DNA of 21,656 nucleotides from an uncultured Limnohabitans sp. GTDB lineage: Bacteria; Pseudomonadota; Gammaproteobacteria; Burkholderiales; Burkholderiaceae_C. Positions 5,929 to 13,466 of this stretch are shown in pieces (positions within the stretch are counted from its first letter, which is position 1; every line of letters starts with the position of its first letter). The DNA lies in assembly GCA_937928195.1 (NCBI GenBank), contig CALEYZ010000150.1, positions 1 to 21,656 of the forward strand. The letters are read 5' to 3'. The position numbers were made by a program, and so were the translations under genes. The notes under the pieces were generated by a model. The model ran no database searches. It worked only from the letters and a program-made list of their open reading frames with translations, and was not told the origin of the DNA.

Positions 5929-6564
5929 TTAAGTGACAGAAACTAAGTTAATGTCTTTTAAGCCCGCCATAGACGCAATCAAGGCCTCTGCTTCACTCTG
6001 TGTTGCCCCAAGCCAATCTGCATAGATTGTCTGAGGAACGATAACTGGCGTTCGTTTTTCATCCCCTGCCTTGTGGAATCTGTTCATGACAGGATGGGCA
6101 TCTGCGTTAACGGTCAGCATGGAGAAGCTAACGATGAGTTCCCCTGTTTCTGGTTGCGTCCACCTGTCCCACAAACAAGCAATTGCAAAGGGCAATCCTG
6201 ACTCAAGTTGAATTTTTGTTCTTACTGCCTTGCCTGTCTCATAGCAAGGTTCATAGAAGCTGTCTAAAAGCACCAAGCCATATTGGCAACTTTTCCAAGC
6301 TGCTCTGTAGCTTGGTTTCTCTGCAACGGTTTCAGCTCTTGCGTTGTAGGTGTGACGACTTATCTTGTCATCTTTTGCCCACTTGGGAATCAAGCCAAAT
6401 CTAGCAAGTCCACAGGCAACTCTACCGGTGTTGTGACTTTGAACAACGATTGGTGCAGGGTAACTTGGGAATACTTCCGTTGGAAAGACTTGTGCAGGCA
6501 AATCTACTTTGAAATTAGCCGTTACCCATTCCCTTTTGTTAGTTGATTTGAAGTTTGTGCACAT
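5929..6564 (-). CDS. SRAP-domain protein (YedK/HMCES family)
   Basis: The 211-residue protein belongs to the SOS-response-associated peptidase family, which crosslinks through Cys2 to abasic sites in single-stranded DNA. It begins Met-Cys (C2 is the nucleophile after Met removal) and has N74 in YNARAET, E105 in FYEP and the probable catalytic H164 in MNRFH. A short insert (KAGDEK) separates H164 from the usual R-x-PVI strand. The normal FYEW is FYEP here. Length is typical. The ATG lies inside the remnant of a CWC gene in another frame, and no Shine-Dalgarno sequence is visible. This suggests it was once coupled to that gene. Base composition is AT-richer than the housekeeping half. Confidence 0.85.
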   Translation of the reverse strand: MCTNFKSTNKREWVTANFKVDLPAQVFPTEVFPSYPAPIVVQSHNTGRVACGLARFGLIPKWAKDDKISRHTYNARAETVAEKPSYRAAWKSCQYGLVLLDSFYEPCYETGKAVRTKIQLESGLPFAIACLWDRWTQPETGELIVSFSMLTVNADAHPVMNRFHKAGDEKRTPVIVPQTIYADWLGATQSEAEALIASMAGLKDINLVSVT

Positions 6565-6644
6565 TTATTACAAATGCAAGCATTGTTTAACGATGTAGGT
6601 TGAACTTTGAAATTCTCACAAGTATGTAATTCCGATTCATAGCC
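6522..6644 (-). pseudogene. C-terminal remnant of a second CWC gene
   Basis: A 40-codon frame without a start codon, opened by a stop at 6645-6647, encodes a protein end resembling the intact CWC gene at 8957-9157. LNNACICNKCA in the remnant matches LNKACICKKCA in the intact gene. The DNA at 6558-6600 agrees with 8969-9011 at 37 of 43 positions. Cys46 of the intact protein corresponds to Phe. It overlaps the first 14 codons of the SRAP gene in another frame. It has lost its N-terminal half and is judged a gene fragment. Confidence 0.7.
6558..6600. repeat. Direct repeat copy 1 flanking the hydrolase cassette
   Basis: This 43-bp segment aligns without gaps to 8969-9011 with six mismatches, the first 36 bp having only three. 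It spans the CWC C-terminal codons and the SRAP start codon. Confidence 0.75.
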
Positions 6645-6655
6645 TTAAATTGATA

Positions 6656-7888
6656 TCAACTTTGTTCGCATGCAGATGCAAAAAGTGTCCGCATCATTTC
6701 GTCTGCTCCATTTTCATCGCTCACTCCTGTTTGCACCAATATCGTCTTTGTCTTACGGTCAAGCAAAACACTTTGAGAAAGTGCACCTGCCATTCTTAGC
6801 ATGCCACCGTCAGCTGTATGGTGCCAAAAGAAGTTCTTGTAAGCACGTCCCGGGCGTGCAACATTGAAACGTGATGCTTGGTCTTTGTCCGTATGTCTGG
6901 CAGTGTCCTCAATCCACGACTTGGGGACGATTTGCCGACCGTTCAAATTACCATCGTTTGCCACAAGCATCCCCAAACGCGCCCAGTCTTGCAGCGTTGC
7001 TGAAAAGCCAGCACCACTGAAAGTGAAGCCCTTTGCGTCAGTCAGCCATGTTGCGTCTGCTGCTGCACCCATAGGTTGCCAAAGTTGCTGTTCAGCAATA
7101 AGTGCCAAAGGTTGTTGATAGACAGTCTCTAAGGCCCAAGCCACCATAACTGGATTGATATCGGTGTAATTGAATTTAGCACCCTGTGGCTCACTGCGTC
7201 CCCATTTGAAGTCAAGTAGCGCCTTGATTTGATCCGTACCTTCACCGCGTCTGGGTGAATAACCAATTTGAGAATACCCATAACGTTCAAACCCATTACT
7301 TGGACTGCAGAATGCCTCGCAAATATTGATGCCACTGGTCATATTAAGCAGATTTCGAAGAGTGATATCTGCAAACTGATGCCCCACAAGCTGAGGTATG
7401 TATTTGTCTAAGCGATCATCTACAGATTCAATCTTTTTCTGTTCAAGTGCAATGCCGGTTAGCAAGCCAACAATGCTTTTGGTCATGGACCATCCAAAGA
7501 ATCGCATGTCAGCATTACGCTTGAAGCGGTATTCTTCATGCCAAATTTCACCCTTGCGGGCAATCAGAAGTCCTGAACGGTTGTACTTGAATGCGAAATC
7601 TGAAGCATCCATAAACAAATTGATTCTGATTTTTCGCTTTGCCTCTTTGAGTTCTAAGGGCTGAGTACTTGCACGAATTTTTTGATGTGCAAGCATGGAC
7701 TCAATGCCACCCGAGAAATTTCCAACGTGGTACTCAGAATAACCTTCCCATTTTTGCTGTTGTCCAGGTAGGCCCCAGCCTGTCGGAAAACCTCTTGACT
7801 CGCCCCACCTGTCTTGTGCGAAAGAAGCAGTAGTCATGCACGATGAGCCCAAGCCGAAGATTGCGAGCAGGAACTGGCGCTTGTTCAT
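6656..7888 (-). CDS. Secreted serine hydrolase, class C beta-lactamase/NylB-like family
   Basis: The 410-residue protein has an N-terminal signal peptide ending near ASFAQ (residue 25) and a beta-lactamase-type serine hydrolase domain. The nucleophile motif is SMTK (S134, K137). The second motif is YTD (Y241-D243) in place of the usual YxN. A late MAGALSQSVLLD strand stands where class C enzymes have KTG and EstB/NylB relatives vary. Such proteins are mostly esterases, amidases or D-peptidases (COG1680) rather than true beta-lactamases. AAAGG precedes the ATG at 7888. It follows the alpha/beta hydrolase gene by 29 bp, so the two are probably one operon exporting two hydrolases. The substrate is unknown. 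Confidence 0.85.
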   Translation of the reverse strand: MNKRQFLLAIFGLGSSCMTTASFAQDRWGESRGFPTGWGLPGQQQKWEGYSEYHVGNFSGGIESMLAHQKIRASTQPLELKEAKRKIRINLFMDASDFAFKYNRSGLLIARKGEIWHEEYRFKRNADMRFFGWSMTKSIVGLLTGIALEQKKIESVDDRLDKYIPQLVGHQFADITLRNLLNMTSGINICEAFCSPSNGFERYGYSQIGYSPRRGEGTDQIKALLDFKWGRSEPQGAKFNYTDINPVMVAWALETVYQQPLALIAEQQLWQPMGAAADATWLTDAKGFTFSGAGFSATLQDWARLGMLVANDGNLNGRQIVPKSWIEDTARHTDKDQASRFNVARPGRAYKNFFWHHTADGGMLRMAGALSQSVLLDRKTKTILVQTGVSDENGADEMMRTLFASACEQS

Positions 7889-7917
7889 TCATTGCCTTTC
7901 TATGAAAGAAAGCATTC

Positions 7918-8829
7918 TTAAAAACGATTTTGCTCCAGCCACTTGTCAATTACTGGCCTCCACAAATTCATGCCATTAACTTGCAGTGAATGACCGTTTT
8001 CGCCGACAGATGGCGCTGCGAAAAATTCTGACGAGGCAGTTTGATTTGCCGCTTTGGCTGATTCCTGAAATGCCTTGAACCATTGCTTAGGTTGATCTTC
8101 ACCCCAATATTTATCATTGGCCGAGTAAAGCCAAAGACTTGGAACAAGGGTTGTTTTTGCTGAATTGCTAAGTACGCCACTGACGCGCTCAGGCTGACAA
8201 GATTTTCCTGGTGATGCGACTGGATTACCTCCAGTACCACCCGCAAAATTAATGCACCCCAAAACTCCTGACCAATTTTGCCCACATGCGTTAACCGTAG
8301 TGAAACCACCTACTGACTGTCCAACTAACAATAAACGGTCTTTTTTTACCCACTCCTGTGAAGTAAGCCACGTGTGAACAGACTTAACTGCATGAGTGGC
8401 AGCATTTGCAGTCTTTTGAAAATCTGCACGTCCAGAGCAAGTATCTCCACTCCATTTGGTGCCACTGTCTTCCGGATCTACAGAAGTGTTATCACCATAG
8501 CCCGGACGGACAGCTGCAACAACGGCGTATCCACGACTGTGCCAATAGCGAACAATGTCAGGATGAACTGGGGTTTTCTGTGCAGCTCTTGCAGCAATGG
8601 TACTTGGACGGCCATGTGAAAAAATAACAACGGGACTTGTTTCTTTTGCCTCTGGCAGTTTGTAAACAAGTACAGACATTGCAGTATCACTCGGCAAGTA
8701 CTGAAACGCTGGCACAGTGACATTAACGATCTCTGGCTGCAAAGCATTTGATACGCTGCTTTGTGACAGTGCACTTTTTAAGAAAAACCCGCTTAAAAGG
8801 CAAATGAAAATTTGAATTGTTTTTCTCAT
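7918..8829 (-). CDS. Secreted alpha/beta hydrolase
   Basis: The 303-residue protein has a signal peptide (cleavage near SALSQ) and an alpha/beta-hydrolase fold. The oxyanion segment is FSHGRP, the nucleophile elbow GQSVGG (serine about 172). Probable Asp is about 239 in YSANDKYW, and catalytic His is about 280 in NGHSLQ. Four or more cysteines suit a periplasmic disulfide-bonded enzyme. The dienelactone-hydrolase/esterase-like architecture does not fix the substrate. The ATG at 8829 is preferred, with AGGGG ten bases upstream; a GTG at 8835 would add two residues. It is the first gene of the two-hydrolase operon. Confidence 0.82.
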   Translation of the reverse strand: MRKTIQIFICLLSGFFLKSALSQSSVSNALQPEIVNVTVPAFQYLPSDTAMSVLVYKLPEAKETSPVVIFSHGRPSTIAARAAQKTPVHPDIVRYWHSRGYAVVAAVRPGYGDNTSVDPEDSGTKWSGDTCSGRADFQKTANAATHAVKSVHTWLTSQEWVKKDRLLLVGQSVGGFTTVNACGQNWSGVLGCINFAGGTGGNPVASPGKSCQPERVSGVLSNSAKTTLVPSLWLYSANDKYWGEDQPKQWFKAFQESAKAANQTASSEFFAAPSVGENGHSLQVNGMNLWRPVIDKWLEQNRF

Positions 8830-8856
8830 ATTCACAGAGCCCCTAGAACTATTAAA

Positions 8857-8866
8857 TAAACGTTTA
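8857..8866. promoter_or_regulatory. TAAACGTTTA palindrome upstream of the hydrolase operon
   Basis: A perfect 10-bp palindrome lies 28-37 bp before the alpha/beta hydrolase start, followed on the minus strand by the AT-rich TTTAAT. Such a site could bind a dimeric repressor. Evidence is position and symmetry only. Confidence 0.35.
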
Positions 8867-8902
8867 ACTGCAGTCCGATTGATTTGTACTCTTTTATCAC
8901 TA

Positions 8903-8925
8903 AGGTAAAACTAAGGTTTTTACCT
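8903..8925. repeat. AT-rich inverted repeat upstream of the hydrolase operon
   Basis: AGGTAAAA (8903-8910) and TTTTACCT (8918-8925) are exact reverse complements around a 7-nt loop. It lies between the CWC stop and the hydrolase promoter area. The stem is too AT-rich for a good terminator; an operator is more likely. Confidence 0.4.
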
Positions 8926-8956
8926 ACCAGATTGCCATGAAGGCCGTTGTTAGGCT

Positions 8957-9157
8957 TCAGCTAGAAGTTGCACATTTTTTACAAATACAAGCTTTGTTTA
9001 ACGCTTGAGGTGGCACTCTGCAAAGCGTTTCATCTGTGAAGGCCACTGAGACGCACCAGCATTCCTCTAGAGGATTGCCAGTCGCTTTTGCAATCTCCAT
9101 GGCGCACTGGTTAGGTTCACCGCACACAGGACAGGAAGTTGGATCAATTTGAATCAT
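8957..9157 (-). CDS. Cysteine-rich CWC-family protein
   Basis: This 66-residue protein has nine cysteines arranged as CPVC (9, 12), C18, CWC (33-35), C46 and CICKKC (57-62), matching the cysteine-rich CWC family, presumed metal-binding. The ATG at 9157 has GAGGA five bases upstream and begins just before the first CPVC. An upstream in-frame start at 9184 is less likely. Near its 3' end, in another frame, is ATGTGCAACTTCTAG (MCNF then stop). This corresponds to the first codons of the SRAP gene (MCTNF), indicating a former CWC-SRAP overlap. Function is unknown. Confidence 0.8.
   Translation of the reverse strand: MIQIDPTSCPVCGEPNQCAMEIAKATGNPLEECWCVSVAFTDETLCRVPPQALNKACICKKCATSS
8969..9011. 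repeat. Direct repeat copy 2 flanking the hydrolase cassette
   Basis: It pairs with 6558-6600 (37 of 43 identical). Here it lies inside the intact CWC gene and contains the vestigial SRAP start codon at 8975-8973. Confidence 0.75.
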
Positions 9158-9277
9158 TAAATTCCTCGATGAACATGCCAACAAAGATTAACTCTGACTC
9201 ACCTCACAAGCGTTACTTCTCCCCTTGAGAGCCTAGCGTCCTTGGCATAACATCGCACTTTACTACTTCTTTCCGCC

Positions 9278-10594
9278 ATGCACCCCCCTCTGCTCTCTGT
9301 CCTTCACTGGCTTCATCACCTCGACTTGTCCGAGCACCCGCAAGTCCTCACACACGCCCGACACTTAGTCTTAGACACCCTCGGCTGCGCCATTGCAGGG
9401 CGCCGCGCCGACGAGGTAAGCCAGTTTGAGCAGCAAGCCGCACAGATCGATCCAGGTGCTTTTGACTTGACCGATAACGCAGGCAAAGGTCTTTCACAAG
9501 CCAATGCCGCCATGCTGTTGGCCATGGCCATTTGCTGGGACGAGGCCTGCGAAGGCCATGCCGGCGCACACGGCAGGCCAGGCGTTGCGGCCATGGCGGC
9601 CTTGCTGCCCATGGCCGCAAAGTTGACCTACGGGCAATTTTTGAAGTCGTTGGTGGTGGGTTACGAAGTGGGCGCGCGTTATGGCGCCAGCCTGCGCATC
9701 AACAAGGGCATGCACGTGGATGGCAATTGGCCGGCCTTGGGTGCAGCGGCCGCAGTGGCGCATGCCATGGGTTTGTCGCCGGAACAAATCGCGCAAGCGG
9801 TGCAAGTGGCCGCATGCCAAATGCCCATGAGTTTGTACTTGCCCATTCAATCGGGGGCCACATCGCGCAATACCTATTTGGGCCATGCCGCACAACTGGG
9901 GCAAAGTGCCGCATTGGCCGTGGCCAGTGGCGTCACGGCACCTGCCAACGCAGCCGAGGTTTATGCGCAAATTGGCTTGGGAAAAGAGGCCCTGCCCTTT
10001 GACACACGCCAAGAGTTTCACATACTGCAGGCTTATTTCAAGCCTTATGCAGCGGTGCGGCATGTGCACTATGGCGCACTGGCGGCCAGTCATTTGCGGC
10101 AGGCCATCGATGTGCAGCAGATTCAAAGCATCACCCTGCACATTTACGAAGAAGCCACCATTTACTGCGGCAACCGTGCACCTCAAACGCCATTGCAAGC
10201 GCAGTTCTCTTTGAGCTTTGGTTTGGCCGCCATGCTGCGCTGGGGCAGGCTGGATCCCTGGGTGTACCGCGAGCCACAGTTTCACGATGCAGCGCTTCGC
10301 CAATTAGAGTCCTGCATTGAGATCGCCATCGAGCCTGCATGGTCGCAACAGCAACAACGTGCGGCGCGTGTGCGCATTTCCTGCAATGACGGAAGCGTGC
10401 ATGTGCATGAAGTGACGACTGTGCCGGGCGATGTGGGCATGCCATTTACAGAAGATGCACTGCTGGCCAAATTTATGAGTTATGGTGAAGGCAGTTTGAA
10501 CAGGACCGAAGCCCAAGGCTGGGCCCATCAATTGCTCACTGGCTCGCTTGATTCGAATCCATTCCCATTCTGGAAATCATCCAAGGAAATTTAA
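9278..10594 (+). CDS. MmgE/PrpD family protein
   Basis: The 438-residue protein belongs to the MmgE/PrpD family (2-methylcitrate dehydratase, cis-aconitate decarboxylase and relatives), which handle small carboxylic acids. It shows the typical start HARHLVLDTLGCAIAG (26-41) and the helical stretch AAMLLAMAICWDEACEGHAGAHGRP with family-typical histidines. The C-terminal domain has FKPYAAVRHVHYG. Length is near the family norm. No clear ribosome binding site precedes the ATG. The stop abuts the ATG of the Bug gene, so the two are co-transcribed, suggesting that the Bug ligand is the enzyme's substrate or a relative. The exact substrate is not readable. Confidence 0.87.
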   Translation: MHPPLLSVLHWLHHLDLSEHPQVLTHARHLVLDTLGCAIAGRRADEVSQFEQQAAQIDPGAFDLTDNAGKGLSQANAAMLLAMAICWDEACEGHAGAHGRPGVAAMAALLPMAAKLTYGQFLKSLVVGYEVGARYGASLRINKGMHVDGNWPALGAAAAVAHAMGLSPEQIAQAVQVAACQMPMSLYLPIQSGATSRNTYLGHAAQLGQSAALAVASGVTAPANAAEVYAQIGLGKEALPFDTRQEFHILQAYFKPYAAVRHVHYGALAASHLRQAIDVQQIQSITLHIYEEATIYCGNRAPQTPLQAQFSLSFGLAAMLRWGRLDPWVYREPQFHDAALRQLESCIEIAIEPAWSQQQQRAARVRISCNDGSVHVHEVTTVPGDVGMPFTEDALLAKFMSYGEGSLNRTEAQGWAHQLLTGSLDSNPFPFWKSSKEI

Positions 10595-11572
10595 ATGCTC
10601 AGAAGTACCTTGATCAAAGCCGCTTGGCTGGCCTGCACCTTTGGCGCGGCCACATTGCATGCACAAACAACCGACTTCCCCAACAAATCTGTGCGCATTG
10701 TGGTGCCCTTCACCGCAGGCGGCGCAACCGACATCACGGCACGCTTGGTGGCAGAGAAACTGAGTGCCAAATGGGGCCAGGCTGTCATCATTGACAACAA
10801 GCCCGGCGCCGGCGGCAACTTGGGCTCTGACTTGGTGGCCAAGTCCGCACCCGATGGTTACAACATTGTGTTGGGCGTAACAGGCTCACACGCCATCAAC
10901 ACCTCGTTGTTCAAGAAAATGCCATACCACCCTGTGACCGACTTTGAACCGCTCACACAAGCCACCATTTTTCCCAATGCCATTGTGGTCAATCCCCAAG
11001 TACCCGCCAACAATTTGCAAGAGCTGATTGCCCTGCTTAAAAAAGACCCGAGCAAATATTCTTACGGTTCGGATGGCAATGGCACAGGCTCGCACCTGGG
11101 CATGGAAATTTTGAAATCACGCGCAGGTGTGCAACTGACGCACATCCCCTACAAAGGCAGCACCCCCATGATCACGGATTTACTGGGTGGCACGCTGACG
11201 GTGGGCATCACAGGTTTGCCTGCTTTGCAACAGTACATCAAAGCCGGTAAGCTGAAGTTGATTGGCCTCACCACACTCCAGCGCTCACCCAGCTACCCCG
11301 ATTACAAAACGGTGGCAGAGCAAGGCTTCCCCAATTTCAACGCAGCACCTTGGGCTGGTTTCTTGGCCCCCAAAGGCACACCCAAGCCTGTGGTCGACAA
11401 ACTCAGCAACGATTTGATAGATGCCTTGAAGCAACCCGATGTGGTTCTCAAAATGAATGAGCTGGGCAGTACCGTGGTGGCAAGCCGACCCGACGAGTTC
11501 CGCCAATTTTTGGTCAAGCAGATTGAGATGTGGGCTGAAGGCGTCAAAATTTCTGGCGCAACGGTCGACTGA
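10595..11572 (+). CDS. Bug-family tricarboxylate-type solute-binding protein
   Basis: The 325-residue periplasmic binding protein has a signal peptide ending at about residue 24 (LHAQ). The Bug/TctC signature follows: PNKSVRIVVPFTAGGATDITAR, then IDNKPGAGGNLGSD and APDGY. Bug proteins bind small carboxylates and are greatly expanded in Burkholderiales, often without a dedicated permease. AAGGAA precedes the ATG, which follows the mmgE/prpD-like stop with no gap. No TctA/TctB membrane genes are in the window, so it is an orphan receptor that probably serves the neighbouring catabolic enzyme. Confidence 0.92.
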   Translation: MLRSTLIKAAWLACTFGAATLHAQTTDFPNKSVRIVVPFTAGGATDITARLVAEKLSAKWGQAVIIDNKPGAGGNLGSDLVAKSAPDGYNIVLGVTGSHAINTSLFKKMPYHPVTDFEPLTQATIFPNAIVVNPQVPANNLQELIALLKKDPSKYSYGSDGNGTGSHLGMEILKSRAGVQLTHIPYKGSTPMITDLLGGTLTVGITGLPALQQYIKAGKLKLIGLTTLQRSPSYPDYKTVAEQGFPNFNAAPWAGFLAPKGTPKPVVDKLSNDLIDALKQPDVVLKMNELGSTVVASRPDEFRQFLVKQIEMWAEGVKISGATVD

Positions 11573-11574
11573 AC

Positions 11575-11985
11575 ATGCGCTCACCTACTAGCATCGTTGA
11601 TGTCGATCGCCTCGACAGTTGGACCCGTTACAAACCCGGCATGTGTGATTCGTGTGCAGCCAACTGCTGCACCATGCCCGTTGAAGTCAAGATGGCCGAC
11701 CTCATTCGTTTGGGCTTGGTCGACCCCTTTGAAGCCGAGCACGAGGAGCCCAAGCAAATTGCCAAGCGCCTCAGCAAGGCAGGCCTGATCGATCACTTCA
11801 ATTTTAAAAACAGCATCTTCACACTGGCGCGTCGCAGCAGTGGTGATTGCCAGTTCTTAGATGCCAAAGAACGGCATTGCACGGTGTATGCCAATCGGCC
11901 CAACACTTGCCGTACTCATCCACAGGTGGGGCCTAAGCCAGGCTTTTGCCCCTATGGCGCATTGGCCCAAAGCCGCAGTAAATAA
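11575..11985 (+). CDS. YkgJ-family cysteine cluster protein
   Basis: The 136-residue cytoplasmic protein has the CxxCxxxCC-type cluster MCDSCAANCC (23-32), then C99 in SGDCQF and further cysteines in HCTVYANRPNTCR and GFCPYG. This fits the YkgJ (UPF0153, Fe-S or Zn cluster) family. It starts 2 bp after the Bug stop and ends 2 bp before the convergent DamX-like gene. It is the last gene of this plus-strand operon. Function is unknown beyond probable metal binding. Confidence 0.82.
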   Translation: MRSPTSIVDVDRLDSWTRYKPGMCDSCAANCCTMPVEVKMADLIRLGLVDPFEAEHEEPKQIAKRLSKAGLIDHFNFKNSIFTLARRSSGDCQFLDAKERHCTVYANRPNTCRTHPQVGPKPGFCPYGALAQSRSK

Positions 11986-11987
11986 GC

Positions 11988-13334
11988 TCAGGGCCGGGTC
12001 TTGTTGGGAACGGCTTGCGCCAGCGCAGTTGGCACCGCCTTGATGGCCACATCGCTCGACAAGCCCAAGCGAGTGATGGTGTTTTTGGCGCGGTCTTTGG
12101 ATTTGAAAGGCCCCGTCACCACGGCAAAACGTGCTTCGTCTTTGCCATCGGCAAACAAAGGCACGATGCGCGCATTGGCCAACCATTCCTTGCCTTTGGT
12201 GGCCGCTTGTGCCTCTCTCAAACTGGCAAAGCTTTGGTGCTCAAGCACAAAGCTGTCTTCTGGCAAGCCTTTGAGCCACGTGCGGCCTTGCACGGCCACC
12301 TCTGGCAACTCTGTGATGACTTTGGCGGCAGCCACTTCGGGCGCAGGAGGCGCAACGGCCACAGGCTCAGTGGCCACAGGCGCTTTGACAGCTTCGCTGG
12401 GGCCTGGCGGCGGCATGGGGTTGTTGGCCTCGTCTTTGGCCACCAGCACTTCTGCTTTTTCTGCCGTAGCGGGCTCTGGCGTGTCTGCTGCTTTGGGCGC
12501 GTCGACTGTCATGCCCAAGACCTGAGCGGCTTGGTTCCACACTTTGCTGGCCACGTCGGGATGCAACCAAGACGCCACGCCCACCGACAAGGTGAGCAAG
12601 GCCATCACAATCAACGCCCACAAAAACGCATGACCAGACTTCTTCTTTGAAGGCGCTGCAGGCTTTGCAGAGGGCGGGGCTTTGGCCGCTGCCGCAGATT
12701 CTGCGGCGCGCACAGAGGGCACATCTGCTTTGACGACACGCTTGACCAAGCGGTTGAAAAACATCACGGCCGCATCCTCTTTGCCCTGCTTGCGCGCTTG
12801 TTGAATGGTGCTGAGTTTTTGCTCTGCCGTGGGCATCTCCAAAGCCCAAGACACGAACTGCTTGTTCTGCCGCGTGAGGCTGTCGCTGGGGGCGCTCTCT
12901 GACGCGAACATCAGCACGGCGCTCACACCTGAACCAGGAAACTGCTGAACCAAGCGGGCCAGCAATTCCAGTTCATGCACACCCAATGCGCTGGCGTCAT
13001 GCACCACCCAAACTTTGTCAGGGGCCACACCTGTGCGTGCTTTGGTGGCCACATTCAGTGACATGTCACTCAACAACTGATTGAAGCGCTGCAGCATGGC
13101 CTCGGTATCGGCCGGCATGAACACTTCAATGTGGCTGTCGATCAGATCATTTTTGAGCCGGCGCAAAAATGCCGCACCGTAGTAGTCCAACAATTCGTTG
13201 GAACGGCTGTGAATGACCACACTCTTGCCTTCTTTGGACAAAGCTGTGATGCAGCTGTCCATTTGCAATCGGTCTGCTGTCCTGAAAAAGAATTCAGGAT
13301 TTGAAACATTGCTTTGCTCACCCATATCAGTCAT
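11988..13334 (-). CDS. DamX-like membrane protein with SPOR domain
   Basis: The chosen 448-residue form has an N-terminal degenerate NTPase-like domain (about 15-200) with VWVVHDASALG and no P-loop lysine motif GxxxxGK[ST]. It continues with an Ala/Pro/Lys-rich linker, one transmembrane helix (about 236-256), and a second Ala/Pro-rich periplasmic linker. It ends in a SPOR-type domain (about 356-433, from SFVLEHQSFASLREAQ to YAVVTGPFKSKDRA-like FAVVTGPF). SPOR domains bind denuded peptidoglycan at the septum, and DamX has this layout. The frame stays open to 13460; ATGs at 13334 and 13325 are the likeliest starts. It follows the LytTR regulator on the same strand by 132 bp. Confidence 0.78.
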   Translation of the reverse strand: MTDMGEQSNVSNPEFFFRTADRLQMDSCITALSKEGKSVVIHSRSNELLDYYGAAFLRRLKNDLIDSHIEVFMPADTEAMLQRFNQLLSDMSLNVATKARTGVAPDKVWVVHDASALGVHELELLARLVQQFPGSGVSAVLMFASESAPSDSLTRQNKQFVSWALEMPTAEQKLSTIQQARKQGKEDAAVMFFNRLVKRVVKADVPSVRAAESAAAAKAPPSAKPAAPSKKKSGHAFLWALIVMALLTLSVGVASWLHPDVASKVWNQAAQVLGMTVDAPKAADTPEPATAEKAEVLVAKDEANNPMPPPGPSEAVKAPVATEPVAVAPPAPEVAAAKVITELPEVAVQGRTWLKGLPEDSFVLEHQSFASLREAQAATKGKEWLANARIVPLFADGKDEARFAVVTGPFKSKDRAKNTITRLGLSSDVAIKAVPTALAQAVPNKTRP

Positions 13335-13466
13335 TTCGCAGAGGCGTCCGTCGTTGTCAGGTCGATCAAGGCCCAATGATAAGCACTTCGCCAAGAGATG
13401 GCGGCATTTTCTGAACTTGTGCCTCAGATTGATCTGGCCCAATGACCCGCCAACCCCCAAACAGGC

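Noticed and set aside
6558..9011. Flanking direct repeats as target-site duplication of an insertion sequence
   Set aside because: The repeats are 43 bp, diverged and coding in origin; there is no transposase or terminal inverted repeat in the cassette.
9494..10303. Long antisense open frame (269 codons, minus strand) within the MmgE/PrpD gene
   Set aside because: It opposes a well-supported family gene, has a His/Gln/Gly-rich composition typical of reverse-frame translation, and has no recognisable motif or ribosome binding site.
13335..13460. Longer N-terminus for the DamX-like protein starting at 13460
   Set aside because: The extra residues are basic, unlike the family, and the upstream codon has no ribosome binding site; 13334 or 13325 fit better.
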